The translations under genes were made by a program, and so were the position numbers. From contig NC_051087.1 of the NCBI RefSeq assembly GCF_901709675.1, positions 3,900,001 to 3,964,000 on the forward strand: a DNA stretch of 64,000 nucleotides, read 5' to 3'. Source of the stretch: Syngnathus acus (Eukaryota; Chordata; Actinopteri; Syngnathiformes; Syngnathidae). The notes below the pieces were generated by a model. That model was not told the DNA's origin. It did not search any database and was given only the letters and a program-made list of their open reading frames with translations. Of the stretch, positions 27,701-42,700 are shown one piece after another; within the stretch, counting starts at the first letter, position 1; every line of letters starts with the position of its first letter.

Positions 27701-30700
27701 GGTCTCCTGTCCCTCAGGAGAGGCGGAATGGGGCAATCCTCGGTTACAAGGTACGCATAACACATTTTACGCAAACACCATTAACACCCAACCCAAACTT
27801 TCGCACATTTGCAAAAAAAAAAAAAAAAAAGGCCAGACATGATGTAATGTCTGGTAACTGCAGTATTATCTAAAGATAACTCCAAGCTCCTGCATCTTTG
27901 ACTAACTAATTGCATGCTTTCATCTTATAATACTTTTTTATTAGGTTTGTTACTTTGTTTCCTCTCTCTAGTTCCAACTGAATAAATAATAGACACTTTT
28001 TTTTTTTAATGCTGTGGAATGCCACAAAATGGCACCCCAAAGTGAGCACTACTTTCACTGTGGACTTTTATTTTTCGTCTATACGGCTATCTCCACAATT
28101 GACTCTTTGCACCAATCATCTTCACTTCCTTTATCGTTCACCTTTGAGGCAAAAGGCTTTTTCAGTTTAAAATGTTTAATTGTTGAGTCTGTCTATTTTT
28201 ATGCTCTGGCGGGTGTGCCCTCCTCCTCCCCTCAGGTGCTCAACGGCAGGATAATGCCGTCGTAGCCTTGCATGGTTGGTGAAAGGAATACCAATTGGTT
28301 GTTTACCAGCCTTGTGGCAAAAAAACAGCTCGTTAGGGCTACTTTTCCTTAAATTGATGCATTTATTGAGAGGAGGGATGGACAAGTGATGCCTCAAACC
28401 ATCAACAGCTTTGACATAGATGACTTCCCATGACATCAATCTTTGCTTGTCTGTCATTTTCTGAAAAAGTCTGAGCGAGTTGTTCTGTACATGACAAACT
28501 TATTCCAAAATGCTGCTTAGGAAAAAAAAACAAGAGAAAGTGGTTTTAAGGCCTTAACACACAGTGAGATATATTGACATGACAAAACGCAAGATGAAGA
28601 TGATCCATCATCAAGGTGTCATCCCCGATAAGAAACGACAATCTATCAAACGTGCACAATGTCACAAAGCTCTTCATCGAAATCAGGACATAGATAAATA
28701 GTAGCGCCAGACGAAGACAAGATATGTGCTCGTCTTTTTTTTTTTTCTTCTTTCTTCAAACTGCTTTTCACAGCCTCCCCCCACGCATCCCCTGAGGATT
28801 TATTGTAATGTACGTTGTTGTTTTGATCCGAGAATAAAAGGACGACACGCAGCTTTGTGTCTGCGTTTTTACAACACGAAGAGAAAAAAAACTATTTTGG
28901 CTAATGTGATGTAGAAATTGTGTCCGCATCTTAATCTGCAAAGGAGATGAATAAAGGCGGATTTGTTTCCACTTGTGTTGACATGCGCGTGTTAATATGC
29001 AGGAAACAAAATAACTCCGGCATCCATTGTTTGGAGGTTTCGACAAAAAAAGAAATCTGCTTATATAATCCGTTAGCCCCAGAGTGCGTGGCACACTTAT
29101 ATTCTTCCCTGGTGTGTGCCCACTGTGCTGAGAGATGACAAGCAGCTGCCAGCAGCGCTCGCTTCCGTTCGCCGTTAGACGCCCGATAGTTTCTTCTGCC
29201 AGCTGCCACCAGCGGCTCCTGACTTTTCGCTTGGCGCTCCCTTCAAGTCACAACTGACATTTCCCTTTCCGCGCTCTTGTAAGGTGAGGCAGTGAGTTGG
29301 AAAAGCCGAAGGAGATTCCCCCACCCCCGCTCCGACATAAATTCGCACAGTGGCCTAGTGGTTAGCACGTTTGCCTCACAGTTCCTTGTGGAGTGAACAG
29401 ACTTCACTAAAACGCTAAAAGCGCCGATGCATTATTGACCGCTGGGAGAAAACCAAACACAAAACACGTGTGTGTTTGCCCGTGTGTGTGTATTCAGGTG
29501 TTGTACTCCGAGAAGGACTCACAACGTCCTCCCAGTGTGCTTTTGGCGGAAGGAGAGAGGAACGCGTCGCTGCTTCTCGGCACGCTGAGGAAGTACACCG
29601 TATACTCGCTGCAGGTGTCGGCGTTCACGAGGATGGGCGACGGACCCCCCAGCAGCCCCGTGCTACTGAGAACCAAAGAAGACGGTAGCAACTCTTTCAG
29701 CAACAAGTTTTCAGCTACACACACTAGGGTTAAAGTTCGATAACAGAGACTCTCCACACTTCGCTTTTTAGCCATAAGTACGTATGCAATTGTGAATATA
29801 AAAATATAAGTCATCCTCCTAGCAAGTCATATGTTAATATATGTCCGACATCTCAAGGCTCATTTTCCAACATAGTGTCACGGGGACCTCTCAGTTCATC
29901 AGTAAGTGTGGAATGAAGCATCAGGGCGTGCATATTTTCACACATTCATGGTGGAAGTTGGGCTAATAATCACCGTAGCAACCTCTACTGGCCTTTTTAA
30001 ATAATGAAACACCAGCACAAACACACACGTACGCACACATCACCGAGCGCTGTCACATTTGGAAAGTTTTTCTCATTTCAGGCTAGAACCTGAACAAGTC
30101 AATTTGTCAAAGGATAATGAACCTGCCTTGTGTGTGTGGTGTGTGATTCCTAAGGGGTACGTGGGTGGGTGAGTCACAATGACGCGTTTTTGATGGTGTG
30201 GAACATGTACTTCAATCAGGTTCAAAGGCAGACGCAATGGGGTTAAGAAAAAAAAAATACATTTTCTATTTTTCGCATCTTTCAAGGCATGTGTTAAAAA
30301 ATTAATAAGACATTCTATACAGTTTGTGTGTGTGCGAAGGGCAAAAAAAAAACCTCGCTCCCTCTTATTTACATTTAATGTAAGTGCCCGAGATGCTCTG
30401 CAGCTCTTTTTATATTATTAGTGCTCCGCTCGGCTGACAACTCCCATTTGTATTTTTCTCCCGCCTCCCTTTAGTCCCAGGACCCCCTGTCAGGGTGGTG
30501 TTCCCAGATGTCCGCCTGTCATCGGCCAGGGTGGTGTGGGAGCCTCCCACAAACCCCAACGGCATCATATTAGGTATGACACACACACACACACACACAC
30601 ACATAGGGGAGGAGGGTTAAACATAATCATCCAGTAGTTTACTTTTAGTGGAGCTGAAGGACCGCTTCCCATTTACAAAGTGAGCGAGCACACAAGGAAC

Positions 30701-33700
30701 GTCAAAAGATAATATTTTAAAGCTATTGTGAGTGTGAATGGTTATACGTCTATTTATGTCTTGCGATTGGCTGCCGCCAAAATGCCACAAGATGGCGCCA
30801 AAGCAGTACTTTTAGTTTCGTTGTTCAGTGAATGACGGTGGATCGGTTGCCGAAAAAATAATACAATAATTATGAGTCTAATTGTGTTCAAATGTTATCG
30901 GTATGGATGTTTCCTTAGCAGGGATGTTCATTTTTTCCGTTATGCCCTTTTAAACATAGTGTCAACAACAATCGCCTGCAGCCGTCGGCTGAGCTGCACT
31001 TCATTTGCTTCCAAACAAGACGTGTGACCGGAGCACATCCCGTACCTAACATGTTCCGTCTGACAACTCGACACGCCTGTGTACTGTATACGCTATACTC
31101 GAAGATTGAAAAACAAATATATGTACTAACCCACACAGCCTGAAGAATGACTCTGAACCGGCCGATTATTGATAAGGTTCAAAATGTATAAACACGCCAC
31201 GGGACAGCTACCTCATTGAGGAGGCAGTTTTTGTGTGTATGTGTATTTGTGTTTTGTATGGTTCCGCCAGCGTCAAGGATGGAGAAACACTTGTCCTCTC
31301 AGCGGGGCATTGAGTTGAGCAGGACAGTGTGAATGATGAGCGAGCGTAATGTAAGCAGGAAGACATTTAGAATGATGCCATTTGCCGACAGACTCGCACA
31401 CAAGCCGCCTAATCCTGCTGTGCTTGCCGGGCCCGAAGTGTGCGTACTGTGTGTGTGTGTGTGCCAAAGACGTGGGGGCAAAGTGCACATAAAGTGTAAA
31501 GTCTCATTTGGTGCAAGGTGCCTTTTATGAATAATAGCTGTTGTGTGTCCTTTAAGAGTCACTCTACATCCTGGTGCTATACAGTAAAGTCACACTGGTA
31601 AAGATTTTAAAATCCACCCATCCAGTTTTTATAGCGCAACATCATTAAAGATGTCATACTTTGTTTTATCCTCTGTGAAGAATGACTGATTTTAACTGCC
31701 GTACTGAGAAGCCCAAAGAGGAGCTGTGTCTCCGCTACAGTATGTTTGTCTTATACTGCCCCCAGGTGGCCATTTATATATCGTCCCTTTACAAGTGCTG
31801 CCTCATTTCAATGTGTGCGCTACAAGACATCTTGTATGTTCTTTGAAGCACTCCATAGAAGGATGTTAAAAATACCTTCACAAGCTTGTTAACTTGCAGC
31901 GCTTATGAGTATTTCATGAACTATACAAGCGCAGCCAAGCACGCTGAGCCGCTAGCGTCGCCATAGACGCACATTTTGCCAAAAGCCGGCGGCCGGCGTT
32001 AAATATTTATGCGCTGCATCTTTCCAGAGAGGGGGCTTTTTACGAAAATGACACAGTCCCTTTTTGTAATGGAGATTTATCCGCGTGGATCTCATCGACG
32101 GGGATGTCCCGGAGATATCCCGTACATAACTCTGAGCTGCGAAAGCGATTGTTTTGATGCTGCCGGATTTGCCATCTCGTCGTTATCCGGTAATCTGCCT
32201 CGCTCGCCGCTTACACTGTGCAAACAATCGGACTATCTGATGAGATTATCACAAAACCCAAGCGCCTGTCAGCAGATTATCGTCATAACAGTTTTACCAA
32301 TCGTATCCGGCGCCGGGCATGTTCTCATGAGAATTTAGTCGCATTTTCAGCAAAGGGATATGTATGAATGCTCCATTTTGGTTTTTTAAATCAGTGCCAT
32401 GGTGTGACAGATTCCAACTCAATCAAAGGAACAAGATGTACTATTTTTTAACTCGTATTTTACTCAGCCCAAAAAAATGTACCACTTTAAATATCCAATT
32501 CTAAAAAATGTTTTTATTATTTGACTTATTTACATTTAGGCCATGTAGTCTTATTTACATTAAGACCTTTTGGAATTTGATCACAAATGTTGTAACTGTC
32601 TTTTTTGCTCTCCCAGACCTCTTCCAAAAATATTGTCTTGCATAGTGTCTGGAAATTGATATGATTTGCTATTTGAGTGGTTTTCTTTTTTTCAATGATC
32701 AAACTCATGTAATCCGAGGACCCCTTGTACACATCCCAAGTACAAGTTACAGTCTTTTGATTGATTAGACTGTTTACCGTGCTTTTGTGAGTGGCCTGTG
32801 GAAAAATGGACGTGGGCCCGTGTGTGTGTGTGTGTGTGTGTGCGCACAATATATATATGCTGAGATGTGAGGTGTTAGTGTTATTACATGGCCTGCTGCA
32901 CATGAGACAGGGGGAGCGAGTACACAGGGATTCCCAGCCAAGGGTAAGCATGAGAGGTTATACGTGTATATGAGAATGTCGCAACTATTATTTTCTCCAC
33001 TTGTAAATACACCCAACTTTGGCGACACATTGAACATTGATCTCCTTCCTCAGGCTACCAAATCGCCTACCGCTTGGAGCACAGGGACAGTCAGCAGTGG
33101 ACCACGGTGGAGGTGGGGTCCAACGGACGCCAGTTCACCGTCACCGGACTCACCTCGGAGCAGACCTACGTGTTCCGGCTGATGGCTCGCACCGCAGTGG
33201 GTTGGGGCCAGGAACACGTCGCCCTGGTGGTCACCACGGAGCGAAGAGGTAAACTTGATAGCGTCGGAACGATTATCATCAACGTGGTGTGATACCGACA
33301 GTATCTTCGTCTGGGTTCTTGCCATGTTATCGGAAATGTAGCAGGAAATATATCTGCTGATCTATCGATGCCGATGACGTACAGTGACACACAGAACGTT
33401 TTTTTCATTAGATAGCAGAAGGTAGAGACAACCTACATGGCCAGTAGATTAGTGTTCAATTAAACAGACCCAAATTTCATATTTTGGAACCCTGGGCAAT
33501 GGTGAGCCTGCTCACAATTCAGCCACTGTGTTGCCCATGAAGCTTTATGAATCTACTTGATTTATACTGTTGAATGCCGTGTCAGCATATTCAAACGCTT
33601 GCTAGACCTTGATAAGGTCTTTTTGTGGCATATAATAAAACTATATCCCCTGGGGAAGAGAAAAGATGTGTACTGAAGCTTAAAAAAAGGCCGCCTATTT

Positions 33701-36700
33701 GAAATATTGTAACCATATCCAAATATGTTACTTCTTGCTAAAACCTTTTATATATATTTGAAAAAAAAAAAATAGTTTCTAAAACTGAAAGTGTCAGGGG
33801 GAAATCATGCATTCACCTGCAAAATGCTATTACGCGTTGTGTGTTTATGGCACAACATCTCATCTCATGTAAAATTCATTGCAAAGAAATGCGCTTGCCC
33901 GCAATGGAACCCGGTGCGCAATTAAAATGATGCATGGGAAAATAAAACAACACTCACAGAGGCACGTAGCGCGTGTGACACGAAAACGAGGCAGCAGGTC
34001 AGCGACATGTAAAGCGCACAATCTGCCGGAAGCGACAGCCTCTTTAAAAGTCCATCCAGTTCATATCATTCGCTAATGCAAAAAAAAAAAAAAAAAACAG
34101 CATGAACGTCAGCCGCTACACGCTTCAGGCACGCGGTTTGACGCGGTACAATAATTGACCTTTGACACATCATAATGATGTTCAGGCCATTTAATTTTTT
34201 TAAGAAATATTGACTGCGTTCAATAGCATTCATTCTTTTAGTATTCTCAAAATAAATTAAACAATATGAGTTGTGTCACGCTTTTATATAGATTTGCCAT
34301 TATGGGCAAAAAAAAAAAATTACAGTTCAAGTTGCTATTTTAAATGTTGCTATTTTTATAAAGTTCCTAAGTTTATGTGTGTCTTTCATGTCCGGCGTCT
34401 TAAGAAGTTAATGCATTACAATTTCAGGCTTAATTAAAAAGAAAATATGGGTAAGACTAGCAATTAGCATGTTTATCTCACACTTTTGCTCAATGCTAAT
34501 TGTAATCAGATAGCTGCATGCTAAATTAGCATATGTTTAGATTTTATTTGAAATAGTTCTGTAAATCTCAACATAGGCTAACAGTCTTTAATAACTCTTC
34601 TCAATGCCGCTCGCATATTTAAATTTCCTCGCTTAATTCAGTCAACACGGTAAACATCGAAATAATATTAAAAAGTCTTTTCTGTTGATTATCTTAACAT
34701 ATGACATTGACTTTTCTCAGGGCCGCCATCCACAGCTTGGCTGTTCCACTTCACTGGCATTCCGGCCCATTTCGAATAGTCCCATTAAGAATTCTTTCAG
34801 ATGATGGCAAACAAGCCAAATTAATCCCTCGAAAAGGAAATTGGTTCTTTGATTCTGTGTGTGTGTCTGCGTGTGTGTCATGAGTTAAGCCATAAAACAT
34901 GCCTCCCCTTTCCAGCAGCGACATTTTTAGCGAAAGGTTAAAAAACAATTGGTAAGATTTTTAATAGCAAGCAAATTGCGGCGTTGTTTACCAAGGATGT
35001 TCGGATCCTTTCTACCTGTCGGCTTTATTGCAGTCGTCATCGACCGCTACCGATGTTTTCATGTTTTGGGAAAGAATCAGATTAATGCGAATAAACAGGC
35101 AAATAAAATGAAATGAGGGCTCCCATGACATGTTGATGAATAAATGTCATAAAAAGCTGAAGAATACTAAGAAGGCATAATTGGTCAAGAATTATATTTC
35201 TGGTCAGAATTTTAAAATTCCGCTATCACGAGATGATTCAACATAAGTGGTGTTGTCAAATCTTTTGAAAGGGACTGATGGGGAAATGGGGATAAAGAGG
35301 GATGGAGGAAAGCAATCCGATTTGTCTTAATTACTTGCGATAAGGATGGATGGAGAATATAGCGAGGCTGCGTGCGCGACCGCGCTCGCCTCTATGCATG
35401 CGTGTGCACATTAATTAGACCTCGGAATGTGAATCGATAACGCTTTTATTACCGCACCTAGTCAATATCCCCCCCCCCGCAGCCCTGAAATTAGACAGCC
35501 ACGCTCTTTTAAGCATCTCCACACACATCGCTACTTTTGACGCTAAGCTAACCTGTCGTGCATTTGTGATGAACGAAACGGAATTTTCCTTCGTATGTGC
35601 AGAGCGTCCCCAGCCTCCCAGGAAGTTGGCAGTTCCTCAAGATGGCGTTGAAGCACGTCGGCTCCGCCTTCATTGGGTGACTGGCAGCTCAGGCTCCTCC
35701 CCCGTGAGATACCTCACCGTGCAAATCAAAGAGCTGCCGGATGGCGATTGGATCACAAATATGGCGGATATCCCGCACAACCTGACTTCCTGGACCGTTG
35801 ACGGGTATGCACAAGTCCATCAAGTTGTGTGGTTTTTTTTTCTTTGGAGTGTCTGACTTGAATTAGGTCAGAAATATATATAAGCGCATCTCTTTGCAGA
35901 ATTCTGTAACTTTGTGAGATTTGCCACTGGGACATCCTGGCAGAACACAAAAACAGTCCTCAGGCCTAGAACAGTCACTTGACAAGGCACCTTCAAGCAA
36001 TGTTCTCAACATTGTCCCAATGCGTTTTTTTTGCTCGACCAAGCCTCCCTGAGCTTGATGCCTTTTGTACTTCAGATCCTTTTCTTCTTTTTTGTTGTTG
36101 TTGTTGTTGTTGAGAATGACGCAACCTACTGTGCATTTTAAGCAGCAAGTGCACTGGAGAGCATTCGCATGAATAAATGCAATTTATTGGTTTATGTTAC
36201 GAGTTCATGCTCATTGTGTTGACTCTAAGTGTGCTGTTTCTCAAAGTGAGTAATGTTATTATTATTACGCTTAGACTATTAATGCAGTCACCTTGCACAG
36301 GGGAGGAAACAGATAAAATATTGTACTCACACAGCAGTTCATTTATTTTTTATTTTTTTTATGCTATTTAAAACCAGGTGTAAATCTTGGTGGCTCCACA
36401 GCCAAACGATTGACTTATATTTGCTAACTGGGAGCAGAATGTGAATGGCAAATATGATCTGCCCATCCGTGCAGGTTGAAGCCGTTCACCTCGTACAGGC
36501 TGCGAATGGTGGCCACCAACGACATCGGAAACAGCGTCCTCAGTAAGGAGACGGATGCGGTCACAACTTTACAAGACGGTGAGTTATGGCAGATTTCAAA
36601 ATTTCCTTGATGGAGATATGACCGTCGGTCTATTGATATTAATGCTATCCTTCCAGCTCCTGAGGAGCCTCCTGAGATCCTCACAGTCAAACCATCAACA

Positions 36701-39700
36701 ACTACCTCCGTCATGGTCCAGTGGAAGGTAAGTTGGAATTCTGTTGAACCCCAATATTAGTAAAAAAATAAATAAAATCACATTTTCATTTGTTATTCCT
36801 TTGCCAGATTGAAATTATTTCTATATGACCACAGTGGGTTTTTCCTTCACTACGCGAGGACCATTGACACAAATCTCGCTTCGCTGATCGACTAAATCGT
36901 AATCTGATCACATGCTGCAGCCTTTTATGCTAACCGACCATAACTGACCATTATCTGCTCCCTTGACATGCTTCAGACACGCACACATTTGAAGTGCAGT
37001 CCAAATACATGTTAATAATTCACTGGGCCCCGCAGAATGTGCGCTTGCTGTTAATACATTATTCATCAAAGTGGAGCACGTCAGACTAAAGTGACAATTG
37101 AAGGGGCTCGGCGGGCGAGCGGCTGGGCGCCCCGGACAGCCCCGGGTGTTCTAACACGGTGGAGAGCGTCTTCACCTTCTGGCTTAATGACAAAAGCAGG
37201 AGGCTGTGAAAACAAAGTCGCCAGCAATTTCATCATCTTTTACAACCCACTCAAGCTCTGCGCACTTTAAAAGTTGTCTCTGTCAGCGTGACTTTTCTTC
37301 TGTCAGTCAGCACTCCTGCTAGATGAAGCTCTAGAACGTCCTCGTTAGGACATAAATGACTGATTTCTCATGCGTGTTTCCCCCAGCGGCCCAGCGACCA
37401 ACGCATCAACGGGGTGCTGACGGGGTACCGGCTGTATTATCGAGAGCTGCCAGCCAACTCGACTTCCTCTGCCAATGTGCTCCGGGGAAGCAAAAGCACA
37501 ACGGACGCCCACATTACAAGTAAATCGACACGCACGACTTTCCGCATTAAAAATAATCATCAACGTGAGATCAGTTCACGAGCAGGTTGCACCGTGTAAT
37601 TTTGTCTTGTGAACGGAACGGAATGAAAATCCAACCAAGGTGTGCAATTGCCTATAGGTGCCACAAGATGGCGGCAAAACAGTACTTATGTCCAAATGAA
37701 ACTCTTCCACTTTTTTATTTATTTACAGAAGATAGGAATAAGAAATAAATAAATAAAATGCAATACATATGAAAATTGATCAATGTTCTCCTTCATTTGT
37801 CTTTCTCTTCCAAAGCCAAAAGCACCTTCAAGACGGTCAGCAGCTTCTCGCTGACAGAGTTCGAGTTGACACGTAAGTTATATCGCTTGATTATTACAAG
37901 AGTTGACTTGATGAGCATGCAGGTTTATTGAACTGGATTTTTTTTTTTTTTTCAGAACTGAAGAAGTTCAAGCGCTACCAAATAGTCATGACCAGCTACA
38001 ACATCGTGGGCGAGAGTCCTCCATCTGAACCCGTCGAGGTGTCCGTCGGAGAGGCAGGCAAGTAGAAATCTGTCAGCCTTGATTTTGACAAATCCTGTTT
38101 GTGAAGCTTTTTGAGGCAAATTATTTAAAAGTGCTTTGTTAGCCACTGTCCGCTACGAGCTTTGTTGGGTTTCACGTTTGCTGCAACATTTGGTCCAAGT
38201 GCTTAGACGATTGCTCGGGTTGCATCATTTCCGTACCGTCCTCGCTGCAGCCCTCTCTGTGTAAACTTCATTTAGAAATCTTCATCAGCATTAAACTTCT
38301 AAGGATCTTGAGCCTTTGTCAAGGTCAATTTAAAGTCAGAGTGCTTTTATTTCATTATTTATTTATTTGTTTGTTTATTTGGTTATATAATTTTGCTCAG
38401 CTTGGTTTTAGTGGAAATTCTACATTCCAATGCCTGGACAAGGTGAACCAAAACACTACACTAAATGATGTTACAAAGAAATTTTTCAGTCTCTTTGTCC
38501 ATTTTTTGATTTCTCTGTGTATACACTCCCCGCTTGTTGAAGCAGCCGCTATCGTTTTGATTATTGTGTTCTATCCCTGCAGTGTTATGAATGAATCCAA
38601 GAGTGAATGACTGATCTGCCACTTTTGTTATTGGCAGCTGGCAATAAATAAATAAACATCCAGAATGTTCTTTCTGATGAAACGGCCGAGCCATGGGTTG
38701 TTTGGCAAAGCAGCCGGTTGCAGCCGAGCCTTAAATGTTACATAGCGTGAGGCCGCTAGCCACTGTTTGAATGACAAGTAGACCAGTAGGCCAATCTTGA
38801 AGCCTCCGCTAATGTTTACCTTTCGCCACACAAACAAAAACCAGCCAAGATGTTTGTTGGCATTCAGGGGAGGTTGTGCATTTTTTTTGGTTTGTTTGTT
38901 TTTGTCAGCTTGAGAAGGCCACGCATATCAGACGGTGAGAAATGAGCAGATGATAAGCAGCGTCCAGTGAGGTGGCAGAAATGGCTGGAGGCTGCTGATG
39001 ATGAAATGCGGTGCTCTGGCCTTTTTCTGGGCGCTCGTGCATGTCCAAAGTTGCCGACCTTAGGCCCCCTTCTAATTGGAAGGGCTCATTATGGAACCAA
39101 ATGTGAATAATCATGTGAATTAATCATAAAATATTCCATGTTGTTGCTTCGATATAAAACAGAGCATTGCCGCGAAATCGACGTAACATCTCTCTTCGTC
39201 TCGTTTGCAGCTCCATCAGTGGCGCCCCAGTCCATCCGAGTGTCGGCCGTGTCGTCCTCCAGCCTGGAAGTCAGCTGGGACATGCCCCCCCTGGAGACAC
39301 AGAATGGACTCATCCAAGGATACAAGGTGAGGGGCACAAACGTGCGTAATGTGCGTCTCGAGGCTGTCGCTGTGCTTCAAGTGTCCTGCGGAGGGGCAGA
39401 GAATTAAGTTAAGGGAACCGACTTAAATGGTTTCACTATCACCGTTTGGCCCGACAAGCCCCTCCTTCCCTCCCTCCCCTCAGTACTTCAAACACAAGGT
39501 TATCTGTCCCGCTTTGGACACATTGATTTCTGCAGCAGAGCAGAGGTGGAATGGAGAAGAAAGACGGCAATGTAATATTTGCCCAGCGAAAAGAACGAGC
39601 CGAGAGCGCCGTCCCTGTAGAATCCTGATTAAGGGGAGTGCATCAAAGTGTCAGAGACGGACGGACGCGGCGACGAGGTTAAGCAGATTAAGTGCAGCGA

Positions 39701-42700
39701 AATAGGAGCAAAGAATGAATGTTTAATGGATTGATAGCTTCTGACTTGCGCTAATAGTCGCTCAGACACCAGCAGGTAGCGAGCCGCCGGGCGATGTTTC
39801 TTCTCAAGAGTAGAAGAGACTTTTTCTTTCCGCCCAGGTAAATGGCTGCAATGCCCTGGTGGGCTTGTTAGACACATTGATAGAAAAGTCGACAGGTAAT
39901 AGCGACTCTCAGCCAAAATCAATCACCAAAATTACACGCTGTTGAGTACTTATCAACAGAGGCCGGCGCACAAATCAACGATTTAGTATATTACCGTGGC
40001 AACTCTTGATTAGCTTTTAGATCCTTAACCCGACTTTACTATCATCATGTTGCCTTACTTTTTTTATTTGACTGCTTTTCAAATACAAGTATTGGGGAAC
40101 CAATGATTTCTATTAATGCGTTTTGGTGCTACAGCCACAACTTACCCAAAGTTGTTACCTTGGATTTTTGTTTGTTGTTACGTATGTAAATAATTAGTTA
40201 GATTTTGTTGATGTCCGATTAGGGCAATTAAAGGTGTTAAATTGTCTTGTCAGGATAATTGAGATCTGGTCAAAATAAATAGTTTTATATATATATATAT
40301 ATATATATATAATAATTATAAAATGTAATATAAACATATATAAATAATAGAATATATAAATAATTGTTATTACAATTGCCTTCGCGTGTTTGGAGACTTT
40401 GCCGTGTTGTAATTTTGACAGCAAATTATAAACCAAGGACTTCCTGTATTTAACACCAGCTAATGTAATCTTCATTACAAGGAATAAAAAAATATTTTGC
40501 GTATGCGCTCTTTGCATTCCAACGCTGACGGTTAAATCTTTCATTCAACGTCGGGAATTGTTGGAAAAGGCTGGAACATTTCTCTCACTGTGCTTCCTGA
40601 CTCAATCTGCCGAGGTCGTGCTGCCCTCAAGTGCTTTTCCTCAGGGGCTGCCTCCAAGCACTTTATAGTGTAGAATAAAATGTGCTCATTGTGTATTGCA
40701 TCATAATCACACTTTTTTTGTTTTTTAAATTAGCTAAAAATAAACCAACTAAGTGAAGTCTACTGTCGCATCTGATCTATTCTCTCTAAAAGCTCAGGCG
40801 ATTACAAGATAAAAAAATAAAAATTCTCCTCTTTGCTACATTCATAATGCAAGAGGCCGAGCCGGCTCCCGTTGTTGCAATTAGTGTGAATGGGATAGAA
40901 CGACAACTTTGCAAGCGCTTTCCATGTCGAGCCTTTATTTGCCGCCACTTAGCACCTTCATTTATTCCCGGGAAACGCAGCGAGATCACTTATTCTACAG
41001 GTGGGTGCATGAAGCATCCCGCGATCACTAGCGCCCCCTGCCATAAGGCTGGAGAACTTTTTTCGTTGCTTCCGTTCGGTCTCTTTTCAAAGCCGTTTGA
41101 TACAGACAGATGAGAAAAAACACTAGATATTATATACATCAGCGTAACGACGGAGATGAGTTAATATCGCCACATTGTTTGAACACTTAAACAGCGACTT
41201 AGAGACAGACAGCAGTTCAGTCTAACTGCACAGCCTGTCAGCATAGGCAGCCGTGTGATTACGCAATCCTCAGAGGAGGCAAGGCAGAGAGTCGCCTCCT
41301 CCGAGCGACTCGTCTTCGGTTTTAACATAAAAATTCTGCGATTTTGGTTCAAAATAATACAAAACTACTGAAATTAAAAGGAAAATGACTTTAAATGAGA
41401 AAGTTTATAATAAAAACAATTTGATGAATATGACAGTTTAATTAGTTTTTTCCCCTTTTCATGCCTCCCTTGCCTCCCCCGACTGCACGTCCCTGGTTCA
41501 GACTCATGGGGCTGCATAGCTCCATCAGTCGCGTATTGGGCTTTGCTCAAATGGATCAAAGGCATGATGTTGGGCTTGTAGCGTTACGGGTGACAGGACG
41601 CCTCTTTGATACATTCCAAAGGCCGCTTCGTGGAAGTGCATTGCTTGTTTACCATGTACAGTGTTGCCCACTTGGGACTTGTTTTGGCTGATGCAAAAAA
41701 AAAAAACTTGGCCACTATGGCTCAACAAAGAGTAATGCTTTCATCAGTCAATGGCCTTCAAAACATCTAGCGTTACATTTGTTCTAGTCTGGAAAAATAA
41801 ATGACATTTTGAGACGATGGCAACAATACCTGAAAGGGGATATCAGCATATGGGCTTCCATCATGAGAGGGATTGGTTCATTTGCGCCCCAAAATAGCCT
41901 TTGCGTCTTCATTACTGGTGAAGTTTGGCACTTTGGCAGCACGCTGAATTTGTTGTTAACACGTCTGCTTCACAGCTCTCGGCTTTAGAGTTTGCGTTGC
42001 CATTCTTACTGGGTGGAGTTTCTATTTATTCTGCTCAGCCTGGACACACAAAAAGATGCACTCGGTGAAAATGTGCTTGTTGCAAGGCGAGCAACTCTGA
42101 ATTTGGACTTGTCACCATTTCACATGATCAGAATTAATGAGGGGGATGTCGAGGAGCAGAGAACGTGAAAGTAAACAGAGCAAAGTGTTGTCAAGAGGAG
42201 GCGGCGCCGGCCAACAAATGAGCCGCGGAAGAGTCAGCCATGGTTGTTTACGGCTCCTCTCGTGTGGGCAGGTGCACTACTGGCAGAAGAATAAACAGAA
42301 CCAGACGGAGAAGGTGAAGGTGATTTTTGTCCCGGACACACGAATGCACTTGAGCAACCTGAGTAGCTACACGCATTATCTGGTCACTCTCACCGCCTTC
42401 AACACGGCCGGCGACGGACCGCCGAGCGACCCTCGCGGTGCACAGACAATGCAGTCGGGTAAGAAGTGTTGATGTTACTTTTTTTTTTCTTGTGGAAGAC
42501 AATTTGTAATAACCCTGTAATCTTTCAGCCCCCAGCCAGCCTAGCTACCTTTCTTTCTCCGAGGTGACTGGAGGAAGCGTCAACGTCTCCTGGGGGGCTC
42601 CTTTAACTCCTAATGGCCTGCTGGAGGGCTACCAGGTCATCTACCAGCCCACCGCTCCGGTGCAAGGTACACGCTCACCTGCTGTAAACACACAAACGCT

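Larger units (their letters stand above)
30574..33053 (+). other. sdk1: sdk1 intron (2.5 kb) between the FN3-8 exons
   Basis: Holds the AC tract, a CTCF-like 14-mer at 30785, a GT tract at 32821-32842, and at about 32030-32340 a non-repetitive CpG-containing block with many homeodomain-type and GATTA cores. No exon is supported. Confidence 0.6.
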
